A DNA stretch of 41,761 bases, taken from NCBI GenBank assembly GCA_002897935.1, contig BDTA01000117.1:1-41761 (forward strand). The letters run 5' to 3'. Under the pieces are notes generated by a model, which was not told where the DNA came from, did no database searches, and saw nothing but the letters and a program-made list of their open reading frames with translations. Shown piece by piece: positions 18,128 to 26,150 of this stretch (its first letter is position 1; each line of letters opens with the position of its first letter). A program made the position numbers and the translations under genes. This DNA is from a bacterium BMS3Abin08. Its GTDB lineage: Bacteria > Nitrospirota > Thermodesulfovibrionia > Thermodesulfovibrionales > JdFR-85.

Positions 18128-18247
18128 TTTAAATTATAACCTAAAGAGGGGAATTTATTCATGGAGGATGTCTTTAGCCAAACACACCGACAGACTTCTT
18201 CTAAACAGGGATACAGGCTCTCGCCCTCTTCAACATATCAACCGTTT

Positions 18248-18276
18248 TTATCATCGATTTCAGGTGAGTATATAAC
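18248..18276 (+). promoter_or_regulatory. Possible promoter for the MOSC-mogA transcript
   Basis: TTATCA (18248-18253), a 17-base spacer, then TATAAC (18271-18276) would start transcription near 18283, right at the first hairpin of the structured leader. The match is modest (4/6 and 5/6); position is the main support. Confidence 0.35.
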
Positions 18277-18284
18277 CCGGGAAT

Positions 18285-18410
18285 AACGATAGAGTGCAAC
18301 AGACACTCCTTATAAGGACCGCTGTATTGACCTTGAGCGGTTAAGAGGCCTCGCCTCCGTAGTGTATAGTAAGGAATGGCCCGGAAGCCATGCGGGCCTT
18401 ACAGTCAGAG
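18285..18410 (+). ncRNA. Structured 5' leader, candidate Moco/Tuco riboswitch
   Basis: Four consecutive hairpins can be drawn: GAGTG/CACTC (about 18291-18308), ACCGCT/AGCGGT (about 18318-18341), GAGGC/GCCTC with a 3-base loop (about 18345-18357), and TAAGG/CCTTA enclosing ATGGC/GCCAT (about 18370-18401). The leader precedes a MOSC-domain gene and mogA, both molybdenum-cofactor genes. The order CGCCTCC, GTA, AAGG, ATGGC resembles, from memory, the 3' half of the E. coli moaA leader that defines the Moco motif. Context is good but I could not align the 5' half, so the class remains tentative. The four hairpins themselves are read directly. Confidence 0.45.
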
Positions 18411-18499
18411 CCTTTTTATAAATCCCCTCACGAATAATACAGGTCAGAAATCTTGTTTCTCATCCAGACACTATGTTATTCTTTTGTATGGGCGCTTCA

Positions 18500-18955
18500 A
18501 TGAATTCATCTGCCAGGGTTATATCAATAAACATAAGCGACCGGAAAGGTGTCAGAAAGAAACCGGTACATGAGGTCGAGATACGTGAAAATTTCGGTAT
18601 CGAAGGCGACGCCCATGCCTCATCCGAATGGCACCGCCAGATAAGTCTGCTGGCCATGGAAAGCATAAAAAAGATGCAGAAGCTCGGACTCGATGTAGGA
18701 CCGGGGGACTTTGCAGAAAATATAACCACCGAAGGCATAGACCTTCCCGCTTTACCCGTTGGAACAAGGTTAAAGATAGGAGATATTGAAGCAGAGGTGT
18801 CCCAGATCGGCAAGGTCTGTCACAGCAGGTGCGAGATCTACTACCAGGCTGGAGACTGTGTGATGCCGAAGGAAGGGATATTTATCAGGGTTCTCAGTGG
18901 TGGAAAACTGAAGGTTGGGGACCCTGTTGTCTCAGGCAGTATAACTCCTCCCTGA
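18500..18955 (+). CDS. MOSC-domain protein
   Basis: This stand-alone MOSC protein has about 151 residues. MOSC (MOCO sulfurase C-terminal) domains bind molybdenum cofactor or carry sulfur to it. The sequence has the family's N-terminal beta motif (VISINISDRKGVRKKPV), GDAHASSEWHRQISLLA, PGDFAENITTEGI, LPVGTRLKIGDIEAEVSQIGK and the cysteine cluster CHSRCEIYYQAGDC with the conserved MOSC cysteine. The ATG at 18500 matches where family members begin; in-frame ATGs at 18473 and 18488 are also possible, and none has a clear Shine-Dalgarno. It lies 34 bases before mogA and behind a structured leader, so Moco-responsive control is inferred. Confidence 0.85.
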   Translation: MNSSARVISINISDRKGVRKKPVHEVEIRENFGIEGDAHASSEWHRQISLLAMESIKKMQKLGLDVGPGDFAENITTEGIDLPALPVGTRLKIGDIEAEVSQIGKVCHSRCEIYYQAGDCVMPKEGIFIRVLSGGKLKVGDPVVSGSITPP

Positions 18956-18989
18956 TCAAAGGACAGGTTCTGAAGGCAATCATCCTCAA

Positions 18990-19478
18990 ATGACTGAAAT
19001 AATAGCTGCAATACTCACACTCAGTGACAAGGGCTCAAGGGGAGAGCGCACTGACGAAAGTGGTAAATTGTTAAGGAATACCCTTCAGGCCAATGGGATA
19101 TCCGTTGCCGAATACGAGGTCATTCCTGACGAGAAGGAGATCCTCGCTGAGCGGCTGATAAAGCTTTCCGAACGTGTTGACCTCATAATCACCAATGGTG
19201 GAACCGGTCTCAGTCCCCGCGATATAACCCCTGATGTCACCATCGAGGTGATCGAGCGTGAGATACCGGGGATTGCAGAGGCCATGAGAACGGCCGGAAT
19301 GCAAAAGACCCCGCGCGCCATGCTATCCCGGGCAGTTGCGGGAGTAAGGGGTGAATGTCTGATAGTAAACCTTCCCGGCAGCCCCAAGGCGGTGCAGGAG
19401 GGAATCGATACAATTATAGATGTTATCCCCCATGCCATAGAGAAGATTAAAGGTTCGGGGGAAGATTGTGCGAGGTAA
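18990..19478 (+). CDS. mogA: Molybdopterin adenylyltransferase
   Basis: The 162-residue MogA/MoaB-type protein adenylates molybdopterin before Mo insertion in Moco synthesis. It shows ILTLSDKGSRGERTDESG at the N-terminus, the binding loop TNGGTGLSPRDITPD and NLPGSPKAVQEG, both classical MogA/MoaB signatures. It follows the MOSC gene and overlaps dsbD by 11 bases, so the three form one transcript. MoaB orthologues look similar; MogA is preferred from the GGTGLSPRDITPD and GSPKA loops, but the two names are not cleanly separable here. Confidence 0.92.
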   Translation: MTEIIAAILTLSDKGSRGERTDESGKLLRNTLQANGISVAEYEVIPDEKEILAERLIKLSERVDLIITNGGTGLSPRDITPDVTIEVIEREIPGIAEAMRTAGMQKTPRAMLSRAVAGVRGECLIVNLPGSPKAVQEGIDTIIDVIPHAIEKIKGSGEDCAR

Positions 19479-21294
19479 GAAAACAGATCTCATAGTATTA
19501 GGAACCTCGATATGCGTTCTTGTCCTACTCCTCTCATTTGCAATATCCTCAGCAATCACACCTGAAGAGATAATAAGGATAAAACCTCTTTATTCAGCCG
19601 ACAGAATACCTGCAGGTAGTGAGTTTAAACTCGCAATCGGGATGGAGCTTATCCCGGGATGGCATGTAAACAGCAATTCTCCATCAACGGAATTTGCCAT
19701 TCCCACCGTGGTCAGGCTTGACCCACCGCCCGGAGTTAAGATAAAGGACATCAAGTTTCCTCCCGCTGAAGAAAAACTCCTCCCTTCCATAGGGGCAAAA
19801 ACCGAGTTTTACTCGGGAACATCCTACATCATAATAACCGGTGAGACGGGAAGGGATATGAAACCGGGAACGTACCGGCTGAAAGGCACTTTTTCATACC
19901 AGGGCTGCAGCGAAAATATATGTCTCCCGCCGGCTGATAAGGAGATCACATTTGACCTCCGGATAGCTCCTCACGGGATGCTGGTTCAGGCCCTTAATGC
20001 CCGGATCTTTTCCCCGCAGGAGAAGGAGACGGGGACTGTCGCATCCCCTCTACCCGCTGCCTCTTCAGGACCCGGCGGTGGGATGGTTTCAGAGATGATC
20101 GCTGAAAAAGGACTCTTCCTGTCATTACTGCTGATCTTTATAGGCGGCCTTGCCCTGAACCTGACCCCCTGCGTTTACCCTTTAATCCCTGTAACCATGA
20201 GCTATTTTGGCGGTATGGAGCACAGGGGAAGAGGGCTCGTCAATGCCGCTGCCTATGTATCGGGGATAGTGATTACATACTCAATCCTTGGAACCATTGC
20301 AGCCCTTTCCGGCAAGATGCTTGGAACCCAGTTGACAAGCCCGATCGTGAGTTTATTTATTGCAGCCGTAATGGTACTCCTCGCCCTCAGCATGTTCGGA
20401 CTTTATGAGATAAGGGTGCCCCGGTTCATTATGAATCTCGCCGGTGGTGAGGCAAGAAGCGGGATTGCCGGCGCACTTCTCATGGGGATCACCATGGGGA
20501 TTGTGGCGGCACCCTGTATAGGACCCTTTGTTGTGGGATTACTCACCTATGTGGCTGTGGTCGGCGACCCCTTCAGGGGGTTTATAATGTTCTTTTTTCT
20601 TGCCCTTGGTCTGGGATTTCCCTATCTCTTTCTTGCCTTCTTCTCAGGCAGGATCTCCGCTCTCCCTCGTTCCGGTGAATGGATGATCGGGGTGAGAAGA
20701 ATTTTCGGATTTGTTCTGATTGTCATGGCGGTTTATTTTCTTGATCCCCTCATCAGCAAAGATGTCTATAACTTACTTTTCTCAATTTCCCTTGTGGCCG
20801 GTGGGACATGGCTCATTGTATTTGACCACTCAGGAGAGAAGGCAAGGGGATTTCACATATTTAAATCATTGTTTGCCCTGGGCATGGTTATCTTAGGTGT
20901 CTGGCTCTATCAGCCCGCTGTAAAATCAACGTCCATGATTCACTGGCAACCATATTCAGATAAACTTATCGAGAAGGCTCAAAGGGAAGGCAAGCCGGTC
21001 ATTATCGACTTTTATGCCGACTGGTGTATTCCCTGCAAGGAACTGGACTATAAGACCTTCAAATCTCCCCTTTTAGAAAAATATGCCGGCTCTTTTGTTT
21101 TCCTGAAGGTAGACCTCACTCAGGACAAAAGTGAGTCTGCAAGAAAGATCAAGAAACAATATGACATCAAAGGCGTACCGACGGTTATCTTTATCAGACC
21201 TGATGGAACGGAAAACAGGGGGGTACGTCTGACCGGGTTTGAAAATGCCGGGGGATTTGTAAAGCGGATGGAAAGCACCCTACGTCCCGGTTAG
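19468..21294 (+). CDS. dsbD: Thiol:disulfide interchange protein DsbD
   Basis: The 608-residue inner-membrane protein passes electrons from cytoplasmic thioredoxin to periplasmic thiol partners. Domains in order: signal/anchor helix (8-28); periplasmic alpha domain with cysteines C147 and C152 (YQGCSENICLPP); an eight-helix membrane domain with C235 (LTPCVYPLIPVTMSYF) and C350 (AAPCIGPFVVG); and a C-terminal thioredoxin-like gamma domain with DWCIPC (C520/C523). All six redox cysteines are present. The GTG start at 19468 overlaps mogA and has GGGGGAAG upstream. Reductant for the periplasm is needed for c-type cytochrome maturation, which fits the multiheme proteins nearby, though no ccm genes are in view. 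Confidence 0.95.
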   Translation: MRGKKTDLIVLGTSICVLVLLLSFAISSAITPEEIIRIKPLYSADRIPAGSEFKLAIGMELIPGWHVNSNSPSTEFAIPTVVRLDPPPGVKIKDIKFPPAEEKLLPSIGAKTEFYSGTSYIIITGETGRDMKPGTYRLKGTFSYQGCSENICLPPADKEITFDLRIAPHGMLVQALNARIFSPQEKETGTVASPLPAASSGPGGGMVSEMIAEKGLFLSLLLIFIGGLALNLTPCVYPLIPVTMSYFGGMEHRGRGLVNAAAYVSGIVITYSILGTIAALSGKMLGTQLTSPIVSLFIAAVMVLLALSMFGLYEIRVPRFIMNLAGGEARSGIAGALLMGITMGIVAAPCIGPFVVGLLTYVAVVGDPFRGFIMFFFLALGLGFPYLFLAFFSGRISALPRSGEWMIGVRRIFGFVLIVMAVYFLDPLISKDVYNLLFSISLVAGGTWLIVFDHSGEKARGFHIFKSLFALGMVILGVWLYQPAVKSTSMIHWQPYSDKLIEKAQREGKPVIIDFYADWCIPCKELDYKTFKSPLLEKYAGSFVFLKVDLTQDKSESARKIKKQYDIKGVPTVIFIRPDGTENRGVRLTGFENAGGFVKRMESTLRPG

Positions 21295-21297
21295 CCG

Positions 21298-22404
21298 TCA
21301 AGACACGGAATTACTATTATAAACCGCCATATTATTACGCATCCTCCCCGACCGTCCCTTTCTCGAGCCACCATTTGATGAAATCCTTAATCTCTCAAGC
21401 ATCTCTTCATCTGCGGGCACAACCTTCAGGGCCATCAGATCATCACCATCGCCTTTCATCATCCTGACATCCACTCTATCCCGGTATTTTGCATCGGAGT
21501 ACCTTGCAGTCAGAGAGGCCGCTATCCTGAGATCGTCTGTCCCGGGGTTCCCCGTTGTCATCGTGATAGGACTGCCAACCTCCTCCACCTCCATGATAAT
21601 ATCCTTCCAGGACTTGATGCATAGGAGTTTCTCGTTTTCTTTCTTGTTTCTTCCTATGATAACCTTGCATTCAGGAGAGGTCCTGAAATGCCGCCCTATC
21701 CTTAAAAGCTCTATATCCCTGAAGTCGGGATCGCTTTTAAACCTTAAAAGCTCACTTAATCTGTATGCGTACGCCGGCTCCGTAAGCAGACAGCCACCTG
21801 CAGGGGAAGGATAGTCATCAAGTCCAAGATCCCTGGCAAGGGACATCTGGGGTTTGCGGGTTCTGCCATTGAAGTCATAGAGCCTTTCCCTGTCAACGAG
21901 GCCCTTAAGCTCCGGGATTGACGGCGGCATGAGCCTTGCGCTGAGAGGCCTCAATACAAGGCCCTCTACGCCGGCCTCTCTGTCCATCATCGGGAAGCAC
22001 TCACGGCGCTGGCTCATTGGCCTCTGGCCAAGGACCTCCCCGGTAACGAGAAAATCGGCCCCGATAAGATCCATATAAACCCTGGCCTCCTTAAGCATCA
22101 GTATTCTGCAATCGATACAGGGATTCATGTTCCTGCCGTGACCGTGCGCGGGGTTCTTTACAATCTCAAAGAATTTATCGGCAAGATGACTCAGCTTCAC
22201 CTCGAAACCATACTTCCCGGCAGCGGGCATCGGGTTATGAGAACAGGAGGAGTTGTCTGAAATATCACAACCGAAATGGGTAAGAAAGGTGATGGCCTTT
22301 ATATTTATTCCCTGCCTTAGAAGAACAAGTACGGCAAGTGTGCTGTCAAGCCCTCCGGACAACAGGGCAACAGCCGTTGGTCTTTCCGTAACATTACTGT
22401 TCAT
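21298..22404 (-). CDS. PP-loop ATPase fused to an NFACT-R-like domain, probable tRNA thiolation enzyme
   Basis: The 368-residue protein has an N-terminal PP-loop SGGLDS (residues 16-21), as in ThiI, MnmA and other enzymes that adenylate tRNA bases for sulfur insertion. Further ThiI/MnmA-like motifs are NPCIDCRILML, GEVLGQRPMSQRR and SPAGGCLLTEP. From about residue 230 the sequence (IGRHFRTSPECKVIIGRNKKENEKL) resembles the NFACT-R domain. Other cysteines (HFGCD, SSCSHNP) may bind a metal or sulfur. From memory, this fusion has been predicted to modify tRNA; the exact base is not known to me. The start ATG at 22404 is clear. It faces dsbD with a 3-base gap and follows rfaE1. Confidence 0.78.
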   Translation of the reverse strand: MNSNVTERPTAVALLSGGLDSTLAVLVLLRQGINIKAITFLTHFGCDISDNSSCSHNPMPAAGKYGFEVKLSHLADKFFEIVKNPAHGHGRNMNPCIDCRILMLKEARVYMDLIGADFLVTGEVLGQRPMSQRRECFPMMDREAGVEGLVLRPLSARLMPPSIPELKGLVDRERLYDFNGRTRKPQMSLARDLGLDDYPSPAGGCLLTEPAYAYRLSELLRFKSDPDFRDIELLRIGRHFRTSPECKVIIGRNKKENEKLLCIKSWKDIIMEVEEVGSPITMTTGNPGTDDLRIAASLTARYSDAKYRDRVDVRMMKGDGDDLMALKVVPADEEMLERLRISSNGGSRKGRSGRMRNNMAVYNSNSVS

Positions 22405-22424
22405 TTTATAACTCCCGGTTTATC

Positions 22425-23408
22425 TTAAATGTCAACAGTGTTCTCCCTGAATGACTGAATTATCTGTTCAGGTGTGGCTGTTGCAGTACCAATCTGCCCA
22501 ACTACAATACCGGCAGCATGATTTGCAATAACAGCGGAATCCTTTAATTCCGCACCTGCAAGACGGGAGAGGGTGAGTGCGGAGATAACCGTATCACCTG
22601 CTCCTGTGACGTCATAAACACTCTTTGCGACTGTTGGTATATGCGTCACACTGCTGTCTTCAAAGAGACTCATCCCCTCTTCCCCACGTGTTATTAAAAC
22701 CGCCTCACAACCGAGTCTCTTTAACAGACTTCCTCCCGCCTTACTGAGGGTTCTCTCATCCCTGATCTCTATGCCTGATCCTTCAGATGCCTCTTTAAGG
22801 TTAGGGGTAACTATCGAGACCCCTTTGTACAGGTGAAAGTGTCCCACCTTTGGATCCACAGCAACAAAACATTCCCGGCCCCTGAACTCCCTCCTTAAAA
22901 AGTTCATGAATCCCTGTGTAACAACACCCTTTTTATAATCGGACACTATTATACCGTCCCAGCTTTCCCTGTTCGATAGCATGAACTCCTGGAGCTTTTT
23001 CAATATACGGTCATTTATTTTTTTTCTTTCCTCCCTGTCAAACCTTACTACCTGCTGGTTATGGGCAACGACCCTTGTCTTGACTGTTGTCGGCCTGTTC
23101 CCTTTAAGGATTCCCGATGTGTCAATGCCGTCATTCCTGAGAATGGAGAGAAGCAGATTTCCGTGATAGTCATCACCGATAATCCCGGCAATAGTGACAT
23201 TTGCCCCGAGGACCACAATATTGGCAGCAACATTTGCAACACCCCCAAGGGAGTAGTTCTCACCCTTAACATCAACCACCGGAACAGGAGCCTCCGGAGA
23301 GATCCGCTCCACAACGCCCCATATATAATGGTCAAGGATCACATCCCCGACGACAAGGATTCTGAGCCTTCTGAACCTTCCGACTATCTGTTTATAATTT
23401 ACCCTCAT
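22425..23408 (-). CDS. rfaE1: D-glycero-beta-D-manno-heptose-7-phosphate kinase (RfaE domain I)
   Basis: The 327-residue PfkB/ribokinase-fold protein phosphorylates heptose-7-phosphate to the 1,7-bisphosphate for ADP-heptose, an LPS inner-core precursor. The ERISPEAPVPVVDVK stretch is diagnostic for RfaE/HldE rather than other PfkB kinases, and YSLGGVANVAANI is the sugar-binding motif. The catalytic base is D272 in DVTGAGDT. Only the kinase half is present; the adenylyltransferase half (RfaE2) of E. coli HldE is missing, as in species where the two are separate. It indicates that the cell makes LPS with heptose. It is divergent from the DtxR-like gene across 122 bases. Confidence 0.93.
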   Translation of the reverse strand: MRVNYKQIVGRFRRLRILVVGDVILDHYIWGVVERISPEAPVPVVDVKGENYSLGGVANVAANIVVLGANVTIAGIIGDDYHGNLLLSILRNDGIDTSGILKGNRPTTVKTRVVAHNQQVVRFDREERKKINDRILKKLQEFMLSNRESWDGIIVSDYKKGVVTQGFMNFLRREFRGRECFVAVDPKVGHFHLYKGVSIVTPNLKEASEGSGIEIRDERTLSKAGGSLLKRLGCEAVLITRGEEGMSLFEDSSVTHIPTVAKSVYDVTGAGDTVISALTLSRLAGAELKDSAVIANHAAGIVVGQIGTATATPEQIIQSFRENTVDI

Positions 23409-23493
23409 ATCAAGAGCCGGCGCTTTTGCCTACTTTGTATTATATCATCATTCCTTTTTATCTTTAAAGGTGCATGTATTCATTCCATGATTA

Positions 23494-23525
23494 TTGGACA
23501 AAGACATGAGTGGATAGGTTATAAT
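23494..23525 (+). promoter_or_regulatory. Candidate promoter placing transcription start at the ATG (leaderless) of the DtxR-like gene
   Basis: A perfect TATAAT (23520-23525) ends 5 bases before the ATG at 23531, so transcription would begin on or next to the start codon. The -35 candidate TTGGAC/TGGACA (23494-23500) is 19-20 bases upstream, a long spacer. No Shine-Dalgarno exists before the ATG. Confidence 0.4.
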
Positions 23526-23530
23526 TTTCT

Positions 23531-24190
23531 ATGGAAGATATCTCAACTGAAAGACTCGAGGAGGCCCTCGAACTCCTGTGGGTGCTCAATGAAGAAAACA
23601 AAGACAGTCTGACCCTACTTAAGGCCTGTTCCGACGACGACGAAATAGATAATGTTATTGAAGACCTTAAAAACAGGAAATGGGTAACCGTATATGCCGA
23701 CGATCTCAGGTTCACGGAAGAAGGTAAAAAGATTGCCAGGACTATTGTCAGGAGGCACCGCCTTGCGGAGCGCCTCTTTGCCGATGTCTTTGAGATGAAA
23801 GAGGAAATCATCCATGAGGATGCCTGCAGGATGGAACACATCCTCAGTGAAGAACTTACGGACAGTGTATGCACCTTTCTCGGTCATCCGCCCACATGTC
23901 CACATGGAAAACCGATCCCGAGAGGTGAGTGCTGCAGAAAGTACAAGACAAATGTTACACCACTTGTTGTAAGGCTCATTGACTTTGAGGTCGGCCGTCA
24001 AGGACGTATTACCTACATAGTGCCGGCAGACCCTGCACGGTTGAACAGACTGAATTCCATCGGGATTCATGCAGGGTCTACAATAAAACTGCTGCAGAGA
24101 TGGCCGTCTGTGGTTATACAGGTCGATGAAACTACGGTAGCGGTAGACCCGGACATCGCCAGGGAGATATTCATCAAAAAGGTCTCCTGA
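23531..24190 (+). CDS. DtxR/MntR-family metal-dependent transcription regulator
   Basis: The 219-residue protein begins with a divergent winged-helix region (1-72). The dimerisation/metal domain keeps both DtxR sites: H76 and E80 (RRHRLAER), H95, C99, E102 and H103 (HEDACRMEH), corresponding to DtxR H79, E83, H98, C102, E105 and H106. LGHPPTCPHGKPIP is a clear family motif. An unusual RGECCRK follows. The C-terminal 70 residues are a FeoA/SH3-like domain. A cysteine at the site-2 position favours iron over manganese. Presumed role: Fe(II)-responsive repression; targets are not proven. Its 3' end overlaps the histidine kinase's 3' end by 17 bases, convergently. Confidence 0.9.
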   Translation: MEDISTERLEEALELLWVLNEENKDSLTLLKACSDDDEIDNVIEDLKNRKWVTVYADDLRFTEEGKKIARTIVRRHRLAERLFADVFEMKEEIIHEDACRMEHILSEELTDSVCTFLGHPPTCPHGKPIPRGECCRKYKTNVTPLVVRLIDFEVGRQGRITYIVPADPARLNRLNSIGIHAGSTIKLLQRWPSVVIQVDETTVAVDPDIAREIFIKKVS

Positions 24191-26138
24191 CCGGTAGCAT
24201 TATCCTGAACATGGTTCCCCTCCCCTCGCTGCTTCTAACATCTATTCTGCCGCCATGCTCCTGGATGATTCTGTAACTTATGGGAAGGCCAAGACCGGTG
24301 CCTTTCTCTTTTTTTGTCGTAAAGAAGGGTTCGAATATCCTCTGGGCAACCTCATCGGATATACCCGTTCCGGTGTCGGAGAAGGAGACATAAACATGCC
24401 CGTTAAACTGCTCTGTTCTGATTGTCAGGGTCCCGCCATCGGGCATTGCCTGTATCGCGTTATTCATGATGTTAAGAAACACCTGTTTCAATTGGTTTCT
24501 GTCCGCAATGATAGGGGGCAATTCCAAATACTCCTTCACAACCTTTATTCTTGACTCTTTTAGGTTTGCAGCGACCAGCTTCAATACCTCCTCGATGGTA
24601 TCGACCACATCCATCTCGGAAAGTTCAAGTTTTCTTCTTCTTGAAAACTCAAGCAACTGCTTGACGATATCCCGTGCCCGGAGGGACTCACTCTCAATAA
24701 TAGCAAGATCCCTCTTTACACTTTCCATATCCTCCTCTTCCCTGAGAAGCTCTGAATATCCAAGTATTGTTGTAAGGGGGTTGTTAATTTCATGTGCGAC
24801 ATTGGCAGCAAGTTCGCCGATTGCGGCAAGCTTAGCAGCCTGAATAAGCTGTTCCTGTGCCTCCTTGAGTTTTTTCATCTGCTCCTGGAGGTCCCTGTAA
24901 AGCAGTGCATTATCAAGGGCAACGGCAAAGTTGTTACCCATTATGCTCAATAACCTCACGTCTTCTTCGGTAAAGGATCCCTGCCTGTTCTCCCTTAGCA
25001 AAAGCAAAAAACCCGTGAGTTCCTCCTTCCTCCTCAACCAGAAGACGAGCATATTACCAACGCCCTTTAACTTCTTGAAAATGCCGTTGTCAATAATTTT
25101 TTCAGAACCGAATATCAGCGCCCTCCTGGTACTCTCACTGTAGAGATTCATTATAAAGGTTTGTTCGGATGAGATCTCCTTTATCTCTTCCTCCTTAAAA
25201 CCGTAGTAGGGAATCATGGGTGTAAAGAATCCCTTTTTCTTGTCAATGAGTACGAGAACCGCCTTGTCCGTCTTAACCAGATCCGCAACCCCGGTAATCA
25301 ACTCCCGGTAGATATCCTTTTCCTCCGTCACCATATGAAGAGAGAGCGTTAAGTTATAGAGCCCCTTGAGTTTTGCCATGTAGCTGAGCGTCCTCTGATA
25401 CCCCTCCTTGAGGGACAAACTCATCTCATTAAACGTCTTTGCAAGCTGACCAAACTCCGTACTGTCTCTGAAATTAACCGTATAACCAAGTTCGCCTGAA
25501 GATACCCTCCGGGCAGCATCGGACAGCTTATGAATTGGGGTAAGGATCTCCTTTGTTAAGCTCACAGCCACAATAAAACCAAACAGCATTGTAAGAAAAA
25601 GGCTTGCGAGCAGGAAATTTTTTATCGTATGGACGTCTGAGAGTGCCTGTTCCGTCCTCTCCTGGAGTTTCTCATTGGCGATAAACGTCATCTCGTTTGC
25701 ATCGCGAAGGAGGACGGCCCCGATCTCGACTGCGGCACTCTGGAGACGTTTTACCCTTTCAGGGTTTGCAGTAGTGGTTATAAAGGCACTGAGGGCATCC
25801 TCATACTTACCCACATACTTCACAAGGTTGTTTAACCTTCTTGCCAAAGCCGGCCTGTGATGGCAGCTGTTGCATTTGGTGACCGCCCTGTCGAGGGATG
25901 ATACATTTCCAACGATAATATCAATCTCTGAACCAAAGGATGTTCCTATAGTATAGAGGTGTTTCTGGACGGTCTGGAGGTTTATGATCAGATCCTGTCT
26001 GAGGATCTCGACCCTGTGAAGGGTTATGAGTGATTTAAGGTCCCTTGAAACACGGGTAAGGGAGATAACGGCTATACCACCGGCTATACCAAAAAGCAAA
26101 AAGATGAAAAAGAGGTATCTTGTTATCTTTCTGCGCAT
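24174..26138 (-). CDS. Membrane sensor histidine kinase with a periplasmic c-type heme motif
   Basis: The 654-residue sensor has TM helix 1 (about 8-28), a helical periplasmic domain (about 30-170), TM2 (171-195), HAMP (about 190-245), GAF (about 270-420), HisKA with phospho-acceptor H449 (AHEINNPLTTILGYSELL) and HATPase_c with N box (NIMNNAIQAMPDGG), G1 (DTGTG) and G2 (GTGLGLP). The periplasmic domain contains KCNSCHHRP (C89, C92, H93), a canonical covalent heme-c attachment site, so it may sense redox state or a heme ligand such as NO or CO. There is no response regulator nearby. It is the last gene of the cytochrome/barrel/binding-protein operon, 12 bases after the PhnD-like gene. Confidence 0.93.
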   Translation of the reverse strand: MRRKITRYLFFIFLLFGIAGGIAVISLTRVSRDLKSLITLHRVEILRQDLIINLQTVQKHLYTIGTSFGSEIDIIVGNVSSLDRAVTKCNSCHHRPALARRLNNLVKYVGKYEDALSAFITTTANPERVKRLQSAAVEIGAVLLRDANEMTFIANEKLQERTEQALSDVHTIKNFLLASLFLTMLFGFIVAVSLTKEILTPIHKLSDAARRVSSGELGYTVNFRDSTEFGQLAKTFNEMSLSLKEGYQRTLSYMAKLKGLYNLTLSLHMVTEEKDIYRELITGVADLVKTDKAVLVLIDKKKGFFTPMIPYYGFKEEEIKEISSEQTFIMNLYSESTRRALIFGSEKIIDNGIFKKLKGVGNMLVFWLRRKEELTGFLLLLRENRQGSFTEEDVRLLSIMGNNFAVALDNALLYRDLQEQMKKLKEAQEQLIQAAKLAAIGELAANVAHEINNPLTTILGYSELLREEEDMESVKRDLAIIESESLRARDIVKQLLEFSRRRKLELSEMDVVDTIEEVLKLVAANLKESRIKVVKEYLELPPIIADRNQLKQVFLNIMNNAIQAMPDGGTLTIRTEQFNGHVYVSFSDTGTGISDEVAQRIFEPFFTTKKEKGTGLGLPISYRIIQEHGGRIDVRSSEGRGTMFRIMLPVRRPF

Positions 26139-26150
26139 TGTAGATCTTCT

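Larger units (their letters stand above)
17960..18499. other. Non-coding region: TIR repeat, then promoter and structured leader of the MOSC/mogA genes
   Basis: Bases 17998-18127 are a MITE-like element. Bases 18128-18247 show nothing I can name. From 18248 there is a possible promoter, followed by a string of hairpins (18290-18405) ahead of the MOSC gene. No convincing coding sequence is seen. Confidence 0.6.

Noticed and set aside
18285-18410. tRNA gene
   Set aside because: Several hairpins occur, but no cloverleaf with a T-arm GTTCRA and acceptor stem can be drawn.
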